DNA from: Viscum album | Taxonomy: Eukaryota > Streptophyta > Magnoliopsida > Santalales > Viscaceae | DNA length: 64,000 nt | Assembly (NCBI GenBank): GCA_963277665.1 | Contig: OY728143.1 | Span: forward strand, 533,234,394 to 533,298,393 | Direction of reading: 5' to 3' | Shown here: positions 1 to 11,380 of the stretch, piece after piece | Position numbering within the stretch: position 1 is the stretch's first letter | How the letters are laid out: each line of letters begins with the position of its first letter | Position numbers and translations under genes: made by a program | Notes under the pieces: generated by a model | Databases searched by the model: none | What the model was told of the DNA's origin: nothing | Seen by the model: only the letters and a program-made list of their open reading frames with translations

Positions 1-767
1 GATAGTCTTGTTGTTTACCGTTTTGAAGGTGAAGCTGATCAGTGGTGGTCGATGGTGAAAAATATAAGGGATAGTGATGAGATTGAGGATCTTCACTGGG
101 ACGAATTCAAAGGTACGTTTCTTGAGAAATATTTTCCTAAGGTGGTTCGTCTTAGGCTGGAAAAACAGTTCCTAGAATTGAGGCAGGAGGATGATTTAGT
201 GGCTGCTTATGAAGAAAAGATTACTCGATTGGCAAGGTATTCTCCAAACTTCATACGTGATCTTGATAGTAAAATAAACCGTTTTTACTCAGGGTTAAAG
301 CCAAAGTATCGAAGGGCTTTAGCTTCTCGTGAGTTCAAAAGTTAATAAAAACTTGTTCGATGTGTGGAGAAGGTGGAAATGGAGTTTGTCGATGATCAGG
401 TGTTCTATGACAAACAATAGAATAAGAGGTCTAGTTGGAAGGCAAAGGGGAAGAATTCATCAAAGAAGCAAGGAGGTAAGAAAACCAAATATCCATCCTG
501 TGAGAAGTGTGGAAAAATTCATCCTGGAGAATGTTTATCCAAGTATGGTAAGTGCTTTCGGTGTGGTAAGTCTGGTCATATTTCTCGTAACTATAAGTAA
601 GATGATCAAGCAGGAAATGAAAAGCCAACGGTAAGATGTTTTAAGTGTAATGAAATGGGTCATTATGCAAACGAGTGTCCAACGAAGAACTCAACTGGGG
701 GAATGCAGCCATACTACATGCAGAAAGGGGTGTTAAAATCCTTTTCAACAACTTCAGCAGATGTTGG
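1..767 (+). pseudogene. gag: gag remnant (capsid and nucleocapsid)
   Basis: The frame is open from base 1 through a plant Retrotrans_gag capsid domain (GEADQWW near the window start, then FLEKYFP) to a stop at 343. After a frame change the nucleocapsid follows, with a basic Lys-rich stretch near 455-490, a CxxC-type motif (CEKCGKIHPGEC) and two CCHC zinc knuckles. The first knuckle (CFRCGKSGH, about 555) has lost its last cysteine (Tyr) and is followed by a stop at 598. The second (CFKCNEMGHYANEC, about 637-678) is intact. In a working element Gag assembles the virus-like particle and packages the RNA. The product is broken by at least one frameshift and two stops. The 3' end is lost at a deletion junction near 770. 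Confidence 0.85.
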
Positions 768-769
768 GC

Positions 770-1011
770 CATCAAATGAAGTGGTATCAGCTCCAGGGAG
801 CTCAGTATTTTTCGAAGATTGACTTGAGTTCAGGGTACCATCAGTTGAAAGTAAAAGAAGCAGACGTTCTTAAGACTGCGTTCCGTACTAGATATGGCCA
901 TTATGAATTTGTAGTTATGCCTTTTGGGTTAACCAATGCACCTACTGTATTCATGGACCTTATGAATAAAATTTTCCACGTGTTATTGGATAAGTTTGTG
1001 TTTGTGTTTTG
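770..1011 (+). pseudogene. reverse transcriptase fragment
   Basis: About 80 codons in frame 2 match the middle of Ty3/gypsy [14 protein letters not shown] with the first catalytic Asp, [12 protein letters not shown], and [10 protein letters not shown]. The segment stops just before the FIDD catalytic box. Both ends are deletion junctions. On the left, gag joins RT near 770 with protease and the RT N-terminus lost. On the right, RT joins the zinc-binding domain of integrase near 1011 with the RT C-terminus and RNase H lost. It cannot encode an active polymerase. Confidence 0.85.
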
Positions 1012-2334
1012 AGGTTTGGGAAGAGGTTATTTGTGCCTTGGGATTCACAGTTTAAGAATGAGTTGTTATGTGAGGCTCATAGTTCCCCATTTTCAGTTCA
1101 TCCTGGTAGTACTAAGATGTACAGAGATCTACGGGAGTATTACTGGTGGGATGGAATGAAAAGAGATATTGCTGATTTTATTGTGATGTGTTTGACATGT
1201 CAACAGGTTATAGCAGGGCAGAAGTTACCGAAAGGGATGCTTCAGCCTTTACCAGTGCCAGAGTGGAAATGGGAGAATATATCCATGGACTTTGTTGTGG
1301 GATTACAGAAGACATCTCAAGGTAATAATGCAATCTGGGTTATTGTTGATCGCTTGACCAAATATGCTCATTTCCTTTCTATACTAGATACTTTCTCTCT
1401 AGATCAACATTCCCATTTGTATCTTAAAGAGATAGTCAGGTTACATGGAGTTCCTCTCTCCATTGTATCTGATTGTGATCACAGGTTCACATCTAACTTT
1501 TTGAAAGGCCTTCAGATGTCGTTGGGTACGGAATTAAATTTTAGTACAACTTTTCATCCTCAATCAGATGGGCAGTCAGAATGAACAATTCAGACCTTGG
1601 AGGTTATGCTACGAGCTTGTTCGATGGATTATCAGGGAATTTGGGACCAACATCTTTCTTTGGTTGAGTTTTCTTATAATAACAGTTTTCATTCCAGTAT
1701 ACAGATGGAACCATTTGAGGCATTATATGGGAAGCAGTGTCGAACTCTAGTATTTTGGGATGAAGTGGTTGAAAGGAAGCTGATGGGACCAGAATTGGTA
1801 GAAGAGATGGCAGAAAAAGATCAGTTGATTCAGAAGCACATGAGAATAGCTCAGAGCAGGCAGAAGAGTCATGCAGATAACCGGAGGAAGGATCTATCTT
1901 TCGAGGTAGGTGATCATGTTTTTCTCAAGGTTTCTCCTTGGAAAAGTGTGATGAGATTTGGTAAGAAAGGAAAGCTGAGTCCAAGGTTTATTGGACCATA
2001 TGAAATTCTGGAGAGAGTTGGATCAGTTACATACCGGGTGACTTTACCTCCGAGTTTATCTTAGGTACACAATGTTTTTCATGTTTCAATGTTGAGGAAG
2101 TTTATGCCAGATCCATCTCATGTTTTGAGTCCAGAGGTAGTTCAGCTGGAAGAGAACCTATCTTATGAAGAACAACTAGTCAAGATTCTTGACCACAGAG
2201 AGAAGGTGTTACGGAATAAGGTGATTCATCAGGTAAAGGTTTTGTGTAAAAACCATGTGATTGAAGAGGCAACGTGGGAATCTGAAAAGGCTATCAGGGA
2301 TAAATACCCCCACTTATTTTTGATAAGTGAATAA
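1012..2334 (+). pseudogene. integrase with GPF/Y module and chromodomain
   Basis: This region is one reading frame broken by only two stops, near 1582 and 2062. In order it holds the H2C2 zinc-binding domain (HPGSTKMYRD, MCLTC; about 1108-1205), the integrase core with Asp in SMDFVVG (about 1285), Asp in VSDCDHRFTS (about 1470) and Glu in DGQSE (about 1580), then the GPF/Y module (KLSPRFIGPYEI, about 1972-2010) and a C-terminal chromodomain (about 2170-2320, VKILDHREKVLRNK and EEATWESE). Such chromodomains direct integration to heterochromatin in known chromoviruses. The first stop is a TGA where the family has Arg, consistent with CGA to TGA decay. The stop at the end (2332-2334) looks authentic, 36 bases before the LTR. 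Confidence 0.9.
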
Positions 2335-2351
2335 AATTGCGAGGATGCAAT

Positions 2352-2370
2352 TCCCAAAAGGGGGGAAGGA
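2352..2370 (+). other. polypurine tract (plus-strand primer site)
   Basis: A purine-rich run (AAAAGGGGGGAAGGA) sits directly before TGTAACATCC, the start of the 3' LTR. Position and composition are those of a retroelement PPT. Confidence 0.85.
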
Positions 2371-3997
2371 TGTAACATCCCAGGTAAATAAAGAATAAAT
2401 AATTTTCATATTTATTAATATTTACGAAATAAATATTAATTTTAATTAAAAGGGGTTTCTACGTTCGATAGCGTACTCGATACGCAACGATGAGTTTCTT
2501 TGAAAACTTACGTTGCACACAAGTAATAAAATAATATTATTTTAAATGTTAGTTAACGAGTAGCCGTTGTATTGGAAGGAATGGATATAAATAACTAAAA
2601 TATGATTATATATGTTTTTAAATGTTTTTACATTTACCCAATAAATGATAAAGGCTTAAAATATGGAAAGAGTTCAATTTTAGGCATTTATACCCTAATT
2701 TTCATGAAAGGTCCACTAATCACCTTTTGATGGAGAACCGTCATTAAATATAGTTTTGACCGATCTTATAAATTCTATTGGACCAAATATAACTCTTCTT
2801 TAGAATTGGGACATCTAAATTTACTTTGTGTAAATTTTTGTTACCTTTCTGATAAAGTTCATTTTTTTACGAATAGTGTAAAATGTTGTATTTTAATTCA
2901 AAACCTCTTTTTAATCTAATTTATTTATATGATTATATTATCTTTTGAATTGGTTTTAAAGTGAAATTAGAAAATATTTTTACCATTAAATCCAGTAGTG
3001 GTCGTTGGAATTAATTTCACTTTGAAATCGGACTTAAACTAGTGTCAATCTTTTGATACTTATTGTTCCATAAAAACACGCTATTTTCTCTGACAGCGGG
3101 AATTAATTATTAAATTAATTAATGTGACTTATATGTTTTTATGTTCGTAAAATAGACTTCATTTTTGAATTCGTAATATCAAATATAGCTTAGGGTGAAT
3201 TTTTGGTAATTTTCTGAAAAACTTCAATTTTTGATGAATAGTGAAACCACTAAGTGGTACTTATAAAAACTAATTTTCCGTTTAAATGAAATTTTGCCAT
3301 CATTGTGTTTTGATTTTCAAAAATATGACATACATGGTTGTCATTATGAAGTAAAATGTGGTTCAATGAGATTAAAATAATTTTTTTGGTGAATAGTAAC
3401 TTATTAAGTTTTTTATCGCGATTAGTGGTAATTAGTGTAGTTTAAGGTAAAAATAATGATTTAATAAAATAAGATGAGCTTGAAACATGTCCTACCCTCA
3501 TTGGTTGTGTAATTGCCGACCAAGAAAAGCCATGGGTAAACATGGGGACCCCATAGAGCCACTTTGGTTGGGAAATGACATAAATAACTTTTTATTTAAT
3601 GCACAAGTAAAAATGACACAAACATGATATGATTTACTAAAATAATTTTAAAATGGGGTTATACAAGTCATATTTTTTATTATAAATAGTAATTAGAAAG
3701 ATAAAAAGTTTTCCTACATCATAGTATTTTTTTATAATTTTTAGACTTTAAATAAATTAATTTATTTATGACATCATGATGATTGAGCGATGACCTCATT
3801 ATTTAACGATTTAAATAAAATGGAATGATAATATAAAATCTATGAACTACACATGTCCAAAAATTATTAGATTGGTGGATTTTGAACCCGTATCACCTTA
3901 TCCACGAATTAAATCAATGTGGGACCTTTTAAAACCGAAACACAATTTCAAATAAAGTAATATTTCTTTACTTTCCAAAAGTGCCCCTCCTCTCCTC

Positions 3998-4007
3998 TTA
4001 TAAAAGG
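3998..4007 (+). promoter_or_regulatory. LTR TATA box
   Basis: TTATAAAAGG in a C-rich context is the likely core promoter of this LTR. The matching TATAAAAG box appears on the - strand in other LTRs of the window (6851, 35724, 49501, 54092), each upstream of the conserved hairpin in the direction of transcription. Confidence 0.7.
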
Positions 4008-4720
4008 CCCCCAGCTCTACCACCTTACACACACTCCTCAAGACTTTTTCTCGGCCAACCCCTGCCCATTTACTCTCTCCACATCACTCTCCTCATCCTA
4101 GAGGATTCCTTGTGGGCACAATCCTTTCAAAGGAAGCCTTTAGGCTCAAATCAAAAGGAGTTACACTTTTAAAGGTAATTCATTCTCTCTTGTTCATTTG
4201 TTTTATTTTGCTTCTCCAACCCTCTAAAATATTTTTATTTACTTATTTTGTAATACCACCAGTATCTTCAATATACTAGGATGTTGTTATAAGATTTATT
4301 CGAGCTACACTATCAAACAACTACATCAAATGGTTAAAGAACATACGGTTTCCGTGGATGGAGAAATTCTGCCTCCCGAAACGATGATTGTTCAATACTC
4401 ATTTAACAACTTCAAAGGTGGCCATTATGACGTCACTATTTTTATATATGATATATAATATGTTTATTTTTTCATTAAGATTCTGTATTTTTCATTTTGG
4501 GCATACCTTTATGGTTTCCATAATGGGTAAACACGATATCTTCATTTAAGGAAGTGCGGACTACCGCCCCCTCAAAGTGATGTGATTCGTTAATGCCATA
4601 TGTGGGACGTGTAAAGGATGGATTTAAAGTTATTATATATGATTTTATACTGGAATTATAATATACCTCAATATCATTATTATTTTTTTCCATTAAAGTA
4701 TGAGATACAAAGGAATGTAG

Positions 4721-4758
4721 CGTTCATGCGTACGTACGGCTTACCGTCTCCATGAACG
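4721..4758 (+). other. conserved LTR hairpin, copy 1
   Basis: CGTTCATG pairs perfectly with CATGAACG. Inside is a second 4-bp stem ACGG/CCGT closing a CTTA loop, with an asymmetric bulge CGTACGT opposite CTC. It lies about 720 bases downstream of the TATA box, so it would be in the transcript. Copies related by compensatory changes occur in the other LTR families. Confidence 0.75.
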
Positions 4759-4928
4759 GTGCATTTCATTTCTTATCCCCAAATGTAATGTACTATTAAA
4801 AGTACACGTATATAATGGATATATATAATTAATGATATATCTAAATGATGAATATAATTCTGGAATTAAAATATACATACCTCTCATTGAGTTTTAATTC
4901 CATTAATATGACAAAGAAATGAAAGTAG

Positions 4929-4966
4929 CGTTCATGCGTACGTACGGCTTACCGTGTCCATGAATG
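4929..4966 (+). other. conserved LTR hairpin, copy 2
   Basis: A second 38-nt copy 208 bases after the first, with similar flanks (AAGTAGCG before, GTGCATTTCATTTCTTA after), so it arose by local tandem duplication. The outer stem has one C-to-T change that would leave a G-U pair in RNA. Confidence 0.75.
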
Positions 4967-5817
4967 GTGCATTTCATTTCTTACGTCTAAATGATTATGT
5001 AATATTATAAATACATGTATATTCTGGATATATATGATACATATTATATCCAAAACGAGAATTTCATTCTGGATATAAGGAACCTTTGACCACACGAACA
5101 ACATGTAATTGTAAGAAGTCCACTTTCGACTTAAGAACCAAATATTGACAAATCAAACATTATTAACTTAAATGGTTACATAATGTTTATAACATGGAAA
5201 TAAGTGATATAAAAGGAATAATGAACTTTAAAAAGGTTATTAATTAAGTATAAATTAACTCAAGTTTATTATTCAGGACGTCAAAGAACGATTGAGTCAA
5301 GTCGGACCCGAGGTAAGGGACTTCGTCCCAATCTCCTTTCATTGAGGCATATTTCGTTTTATACACAACTTTCTTTTATACGGTGTATAAACCCCTTTGA
5401 ATTTTACTTTTATACAAAAGGAATCTTTTTCTACGAAGCGTTTTACTAAATGACAAAGAGGAATGTTTTTTTTAACGTACGCGGTGACAACGACCTTTTC
5501 CGCCGCCGCAAGTATTATTTGGTCTTTGGCTTTCTCAACAAGCCGTAATGTTTTTAGAATAAAATAAATACCATATACTCTTTTATGTATTTTGGTATTG
5601 AAAATGGTTTTGAAAAAGGATTCTATTATGTCAATATATTTATGATATATTGTGATTGAAATGTGGAAATGTTATCATTCCTTTATATTGGTTTTATGTT
5701 TTATGATTTTATATTGGTACTTGGACATTTTAACGGGTGGTTACGTTATAAACCATATGACGAGTGGTGCCATGAATACCAGGACAGGTGGTTACGTTAT
5801 AACCTCCAATGCATTGG

Positions 5818-5928
5818 GTATGGAAGTCGGCCGTATGGCTATTCCATTAAGTATGTATGGAAATTGGCCGTATGGCTATTCCATTAAGTTATATGTGTGG
5901 AAGTCGACCGTATGGTTATTCCACTTAA
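5818..5928 (+). repeat. short tandem repeat in the LTR (three copies)
   Basis: Three successive copies of a 33-41 bp unit containing GGAAGTCGGCCGTATGG and CTATTCCATTAA start at about 5818, 5851 and 5888. A related GGTGGTTACGTTATAA pair lies just before, near 5735 and 5787. Long open frames across this area come from the repeat and are not taken as genes. Confidence 0.75.
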
Positions 5929-6437
5929 GTATGTTTATGTCCCAAGTTACCTTTATATATGATATGTGTTCTTTTTTTGGGTTTTATGGTAATCCTTTGG
6001 TTACAAAAAGGTAAGTAATGATACTTTATTCAGTGAAGAGTTTTTACTACTTCATGAAGGTGAAGGTATTACTTTGATAGAGTATATATGGTTTACTTGA
6101 TGTTTGAAAAACTATCAGTTTTCATTCTTTCTGTATCCCTTACTGAGCTTTTTATGCTCACCCCAAGTTTTTTTTGAAATGTTTTCACAGGACTTAATGT
6201 GGAATAAGGTCAAGGATGGGATCAAGGGAATTTCATCCTATATAAAACATGGAACTAGAAACGTTTCTTTTTAGGAGTTTTTTTATTATTGAAACTTAGT
6301 AGAAGTGACTACTTTGTAATCTTTTGAGATGTAATAGTTATGTTCTAATTCTCTAAAACTATAAACCTGAAAAGATCCTCAACGTGAATTATTCATTTAA
6401 TTCAATATTAAGTAAGGTTTAAGGCTAGGGCCTTATA

Positions 6438-8442
6438 ATAAAAATAATAATGTTTTGAATAAAAATTACACCACGACGTGGAGATGGTAACCCGTACGTA
6501 CACACGTCTGGTGACATGTCATTAAAAGGATGGATAGAATACTGAAATATGGTTGTACCATGATTATAATAAGATAAATGTTTATATAATATACTGGAGA
6601 TATTATTTTAGAATGGTAATAACAAAGAATGATGAAGTGGAAGAAGAAAGGAATTTGATAGAGGGTGGTGAAAACATTACTTCTTCTTCGGGTTCTACCT
6701 TTTGATTTGATCAAAAGGACTCCTTAGGTGGGATTTCTGACTAAAGGATGGCCAGTAGTATTAATTAAGTGATGTTGAGAGAGTGTTTGGGTAGGGTTTG
6801 GCCAAACGAAAAGGCTTTGAATTTGTGAATTAGTGAGAAGGGAGAGTGCCCTTTTATAAGAGGGGTGAGGGGTACCTTTGGAAAAGATAGAAATATTATT
6901 TTATAATAAATTCATATTCAGTTTCTAATGGCTCCAATGTAGATTATTTAAAGATTAAGGTGGAGATGGGTCTAAAAACACTCAACCAACAGAATTTATA
7001 TAGGTTTGGTTCATTATATTAACATTATATTTTAGTTTTAACTCTTAGTTAATTAGTTTGACACTTACCATGTCACTTTGTATTTTTACATTATATAGTT
7101 AATAAACATACTAAATACTTCCAAGCGAAACCCAAGTGGTCCATTAATAATAAACCTATAATTATATAAGTCTCTTGTCCAAAACGTAGATTTTTATGAA
7201 TTGAATATAAATTAATAATATAATATTTGTTTTAAAAACTCTTTTATTTCAATTTTGAAACTATTCAAAAATTGATTTTTGTTAAAGTCATATAATATTT
7301 ATTAATTCGAACCAAATCCATTTATGAAATCCTATAATATAATATTAAGCAATAAAAGTCATGGATGTCATCAAAACGTTCATATTGAATTAATTTTAAC
7401 ATTTATAATACCAATTATTTGATTCTTTCATTAATAAGGAAAATACTGCATCATTATTGTGTCATAAATAATATTAATTATTAAATTTCTAAAAATTATA
7501 AATAATATACCATTAAGTAGGAAATAGTTTTATCTTTCTAATGAATCTTTATAGTCCAAATTCCAACATATATAACTCTATGTAAATTTTTTTTACTAAA
7601 AGATAATTTCTTATGTCATTTTTGTATTTATTTTAACTTAATTAATATAAAGTGTCCCTACCACCAACAATTGGCTCCATGGGGTCCCAAAATCGACCCA
7701 AAGATTCCCATGGTCAGACATGTATCCAACAATAAAAATAGGAAACGTTTTAGGGTAATTTAGTATTATTATAATATTATCTTTTAACCCTTATTTACCG
7801 AATTTACCCTTTAACCATGGTAAATAAAATTTTTACCGAAGTAATTATTCAAAATGTCTAAAAATAAAAGTTACCTATTTACACAATTTGGACATACTGA
7901 TTTCAAATATGGAATCCATTTTTGTGAATTAAAAACACAGAAGTGGCAGAAATTAATTTAAAATTATTTCACGTTGTCAAAACAATAAGCGTGTTTTTAA
8001 GAAATAATAACAATCAAAAGATTTAAACTTGTTTTTGTCTGGTTTAATTGTGAAATTATGTCCAATTACCAAAATTGTATTAAATTGTATAAATATTTTC
8101 TAAATATACTTTAAAACCACTCAAATTCATAATTTATCACTATTAATTATTTTGATTAAGAAGTATCTTTTAATTAAAATTTAGTTATTTTCATTATTAA
8201 TCAAAATATAAATTTTATCCAAAAAGTTCCAAAATTTTACCCCAGTCTAATTTAGATTTTACGAATCCAAAAGTGAAGTTAATTTTGAGAGATAAAAGTT
8301 ATGAAATTTCTAAAAGTGGGTATTACTATTCATAATGGCTAGTTTTATTGGTTGTAGTGTGTGTTGGAACACGAAGTTGAGTACAACACACGCTACTGTA
8401 TTATTCAAAGGGAAGCATACCATGGAAGCTTGGGGTGTTACA
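6438..8442 (-). repeat. truncated 3' LTR of array unit 1
   Basis: It aligns with the right-hand 2.0 kb of the complete LTRs (15216-17216) and ends at 8442 with GGGGTGTTACA, which is TGTAACACCCC on the sense strand. Homology on the left starts abruptly near 6438, where the + strand element abuts. A TATAAAAG box lies at 6851-6858 (- strand). Confidence 0.85.
6475..6508 (-). other. conserved LTR hairpin, LTR 1 of the array
   Basis: The outer stem GACGTG/CACGTC is perfect. The inner stem is ATGG/CCGT on the + strand and encloses TAAC. The stem bases differ from those of the copy at 4721, yet both sides changed together. Confidence 0.7.
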
Positions 8443-8461
8443 TTCTCCCCTCCGTCAAATA
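8443..8461 (-). other. polypurine tract, array unit 1
   Basis: On the - strand this reads as a purine-rich run (ACGGAGGGGAGAA) directly before the LTR start TGTAACACCCC. Confidence 0.85.
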
Positions 8462-8487
8462 TTTTCATCCTCGAAATTTCTAGAATA

Positions 8488-9830
8488 CTACCGCATTAAT
8501 AGAATCGGGTGGTTCTTCATCATAAGTTTCTCAAGATCCCACGTTACCTCTTCCATCTTATGGTTTCTCCGCAAAAATTTTACCAGACGAGTCGTCCGGT
8601 TTCTCAGTACTTGTGCGATTGTATCAAGTATCTTGAAGGGATCTTCTCAATAAGACAGGTCAGGATCCAGTTGTAATTCCTCATAGGTGAGTACATGCAT
8701 TGGGTCAGGCATATACTTTTTCAACAGTGATACATGGAACACATCGTGAACTTTGGAGAGACATGGCAGCATTTCCAAATGGTAAGCTAAAACCCAAATT
8801 TGTTCTATAACTTCAAAAGGTCCGATGTACCTAGGACTCAATTTACCCTTCTTATCAAAACGTATAACTCCCTTCCATGGAGATACCTTCAAGAAAACAT
8901 GATCTCCTACCTGAAATTCCAAATCCTTCCTTCGGTTATCGGCATAGCTCTTCTCCCTACTTTAAGCTGGTTTGATGTGGTTTTGGACTACCTTTACCTT
9001 GTCCATTCTTTCCTCCACCTATTTTGGGCCTACAAGTTTTTGTTCACCAACGTCATCCCAATAGGTTGGTGTGAGAAATCTCTTTCTATATAACACTTCA
9101 TATGGTTCCTTATGATTACTCTAATGGAAGCTATTGTTATAGAAAAATTCTACCAGAGGAAAATATTGATCCCACATACCCTGAATGTCAATCAAGCAGG
9201 ATCTCAACATATCTTATAATGTTTTAATAGTCTGTTCTGATTTTCCATCCGTTTGAGGGTGGTAGGCAGTGCTCAAATGATGTTTAGTAACCAAGGCCAT
9301 CTGAAGACTCTTCCAGAATCTTAAGGTAAAACGGGGATCACGATCCGAAATAATCAATAGGGGTACTCCATGAAGTCTCACAACTTCATTAATATATAGT
9401 CTTTCTAGACGTTCCATTGGTATATCTTCTCCTATATCATGAAAATGTGATGACTTGGTAAGATTATCAACAATAAACCATGTTTTATTGTTCCTTCTAG
9501 GAGTCTTTCGTAGTTCCATGACAAATTCAATCGTAATATTGTCTCATTTCCACTCCGGTATGGGAATAGGTTGCATGACTCCTCTTGGCTGTTTATTTCC
9601 ATCTTTCAATTGCTGAAAAACCATACATCTCGACACAAAATCAGCAATCTCCCTTTTCACGATGTCCCACCAAAAATGTTCCATCATGTCTCTATACATT
9701 TTGGTTCTTAGAAGGTGTATTGAGAAATTGGAACTATGAGCATCAGCCAACAATTCCCTTTTTAGATCAGGTATATTAGGAACACAAAGTCTCTTCCCAA
9801 AAATTAAAGTTCCTTATTCATACACAATGT
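8488..9830 (-). pseudogene. integrase-chromodomain, array unit 1
   Basis: Read leftward: the H2C2 region (HSSNFSIHLLRTKMYRD, MVFQQL; about 9753-9620), the core domain (about 9545-9215), the GPF/Y module (KLSPRYIGPFEVIEQ, about 8865-8810) and a chromodomain (about 8640-8495, with VLRNRTTRLVKFL and EEVTWDLE). Two core acidic residues remain (SDRDPRFT and DGKSEQT), but the first catalytic Asp is Glu (ITIEFV where the family has MDF). One zinc-binding Cys is also changed (VFQQ). Several stops interrupt the frame, for example at the head of the chromodomain near 8645. Decayed and inactive. Confidence 0.85.
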
Positions 9831-10139
9831 CTCTAAATCTCCCATCATTCACAGATTAAATCTTTTTCTAAAACTCATCATCATCGGTCTGAGAACTCTT
9901 TATCCTTTCTCGTAAAGATGGTTTGGAAACCATTTGAAAGAGCACAGATGCTTCACAATCCATGGTGATTCCCATATCCAAGTTTACTATATCCATGAAA
10001 ATAGTATCTCTTTAAATTCTCATAATGTTCAAAACTCCATAATCGTTTCTGCTCAAAGCATCTGCCACCATATTTACCTTCCTCGGGTGGTAGTGTATCA
10101 TACAATCATAATCCTTGAGTAGTTCAAGACATCTCCTTT

Positions 10140-11290
10140 GGATCATGTTGAGTTATTTTTGTGAGAAAATATACTTAAAACTCTTGTGATCAGTATAAAT
10201 TTCACATTTTTTACCATAAAGGCAGCGCCTCTATATATTCAATGAAAATATCATAGCTGCTAACTCGAGATCATGAGTAGGATAGATTTTCTCAATAATT
10301 TTCAGATCTCATGATGCATAGGCAATAACCCTATCATTCTACATAAGGACACAAACAAGTCCTTTCTTTGATGCATCACTATAAATAACGAACCCATCAT
10401 TCCCAATGGTAGAGTCAATATAGAAATATTGACTAATCTTCTCTTCATTTCATCAAATACATCTTCACACTCTTTTTTCCAAACAAATTTAACCCCTTTA
10501 ATTGTGAGCTTTGTTAATGTGTTAACCAATCGGGCAAAATTCTGGATGAAACGTCGATAATAACCTGCTAAACCAATAAAAATACGTACCTCAGTTATAG
10601 TCGTCGGTGTAGGCCATTTTTGGATTGCCTTGGTCTTATAAGGATCAACAGAGATTCCATCTTTTGAGATAATATGGCCAAGAAAAGAAATCTCCTTAAG
10701 CCATAATAAACACTTCGTAAACATCCCATATAATTCAAGTCTTATCAGAGCCTTCAGGATAATGCGCAAGTGATTTTTATGATCTTCGTAGATTTTGTAG
10801 TATACCATGATATCATAAATAAAAACCACAAAAAAATCATCAAGATATTCCTTAAAAACTCTATTCATTAGATCCATGAATACAGAGTGTGCATTAGTCA
10901 TCCCAAAAGGCATTACCGTAAACTCATAATTCCCGTACCTGGTTCGAAATGCAGTCTTTGGAATGTCATCCTTCTTCACACACGTCTGATGGTATCCAGA
11001 CCGAAGGTCAATCATTGAAAAGTATTGAGCTCCATGTATTTAGTTAAATAAATCATCAATGCGAGGTAGGGGATACTTGTTCTTTATTGTTATAGCATTG
11101 ATCACCCTGTAGTCGATACATAACCTCATAGATCCATCTTTCTTTCTAACTAAAAGAACATGGGATACCCATGGATAAACACAAGGGAGAATAAATCCCT
11201 TATTACTCAATTCCTCTAGTTGTTTAATTAGTTCAACTAATTCCACATTGGCCATTATATAAGGGGTCATCGAAACAGGCCTTGATCCAG
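10140..11290 (-). pseudogene. reverse transcriptase-RNase H, array unit 1
   Basis: RT motifs in order: [37 protein letters not shown], a stop near 11040, [31 protein letters not shown], the catalytic box, then [11 protein letters not shown] and the connection domain. The catalytic box reads FIYDIM instead of FIDDIL, so the first of the paired aspartates is lost. RNase H follows leftward from about 10380 but is broken by frameshifts. The matching region in unit 2 keeps both aspartates. Confidence 0.85.
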
Positions 11291-11380
11291 GAATTAAATC
11301 AATGGAAAACTCAACTTCTCATTCGGGATGATGTACAGGTAAATCTTTCATAAACACATCTATATATTAATTCAAAATAG

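Larger units (their letters stand above)
1..6437 (+). mobile_element. Ty3/gypsy chromovirus, 3' part, internally deleted
   Basis: The order on the + strand is gag, a reverse transcriptase fragment, integrase with chromodomain, a polypurine tract and a 4.07 kb LTR. The chromodomain after the integrase places it among the plant chromoviruses, probably Tekay/Del-like. The 5' LTR, PBS and start of gag lie left of the window. Protease, the N-terminal part of RT, the catalytic YxDD box and RNase H are missing, so the copy is non-autonomous. Its right LTR end abuts position 6438, where an opposite-strand LTR begins abruptly in its middle. I infer that this element inserted into that LTR. Confidence 0.85.
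2371..6437 (+). repeat. 3' LTR of the + strand chromovirus (about 4.07 kb)
   Basis: It begins TGTAACATCC right after the PPT. The right end is set at 6437, where AGGGCCTTATA looks like a decayed form of the usual GGGGTGTTACA terminus and where homology to the opposite-strand LTR begins. Long parts are related to the reverse complement of the LTRs at 48646-50862 and 53174-55452, for example around 3125-3560 and 4340-4440, so the families share ancestry. It holds a TATA box near 4000, two copies of the conserved hairpin (4721 and 4929) and a short tandem repeat (5818-5928). The 3' terminus is less certain than the 5' one. Confidence 0.8.

Noticed and set aside
3981..4172. 63-codon open frame just after the LTR TATA box
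   Set aside because: The corresponding stretches of the compact element's LTRs (about 49320-49530 and 53930-54110 on the - strand) are open in differing frames, and the peptide has no domain. It is treated as LTR leader sequence.
4721..4966. Hammerhead ribozyme (retrozyme-type LTR)
   Set aside because: The hairpin lacks the CUGAUGA and GAAA core elements required for hammerhead self-cleavage.
5652..6014. 120-codon open frame on the + strand
   Set aside because: It sits in the LTR tandem-repeat region, a second overlapping frame is also open, and no motif is visible.
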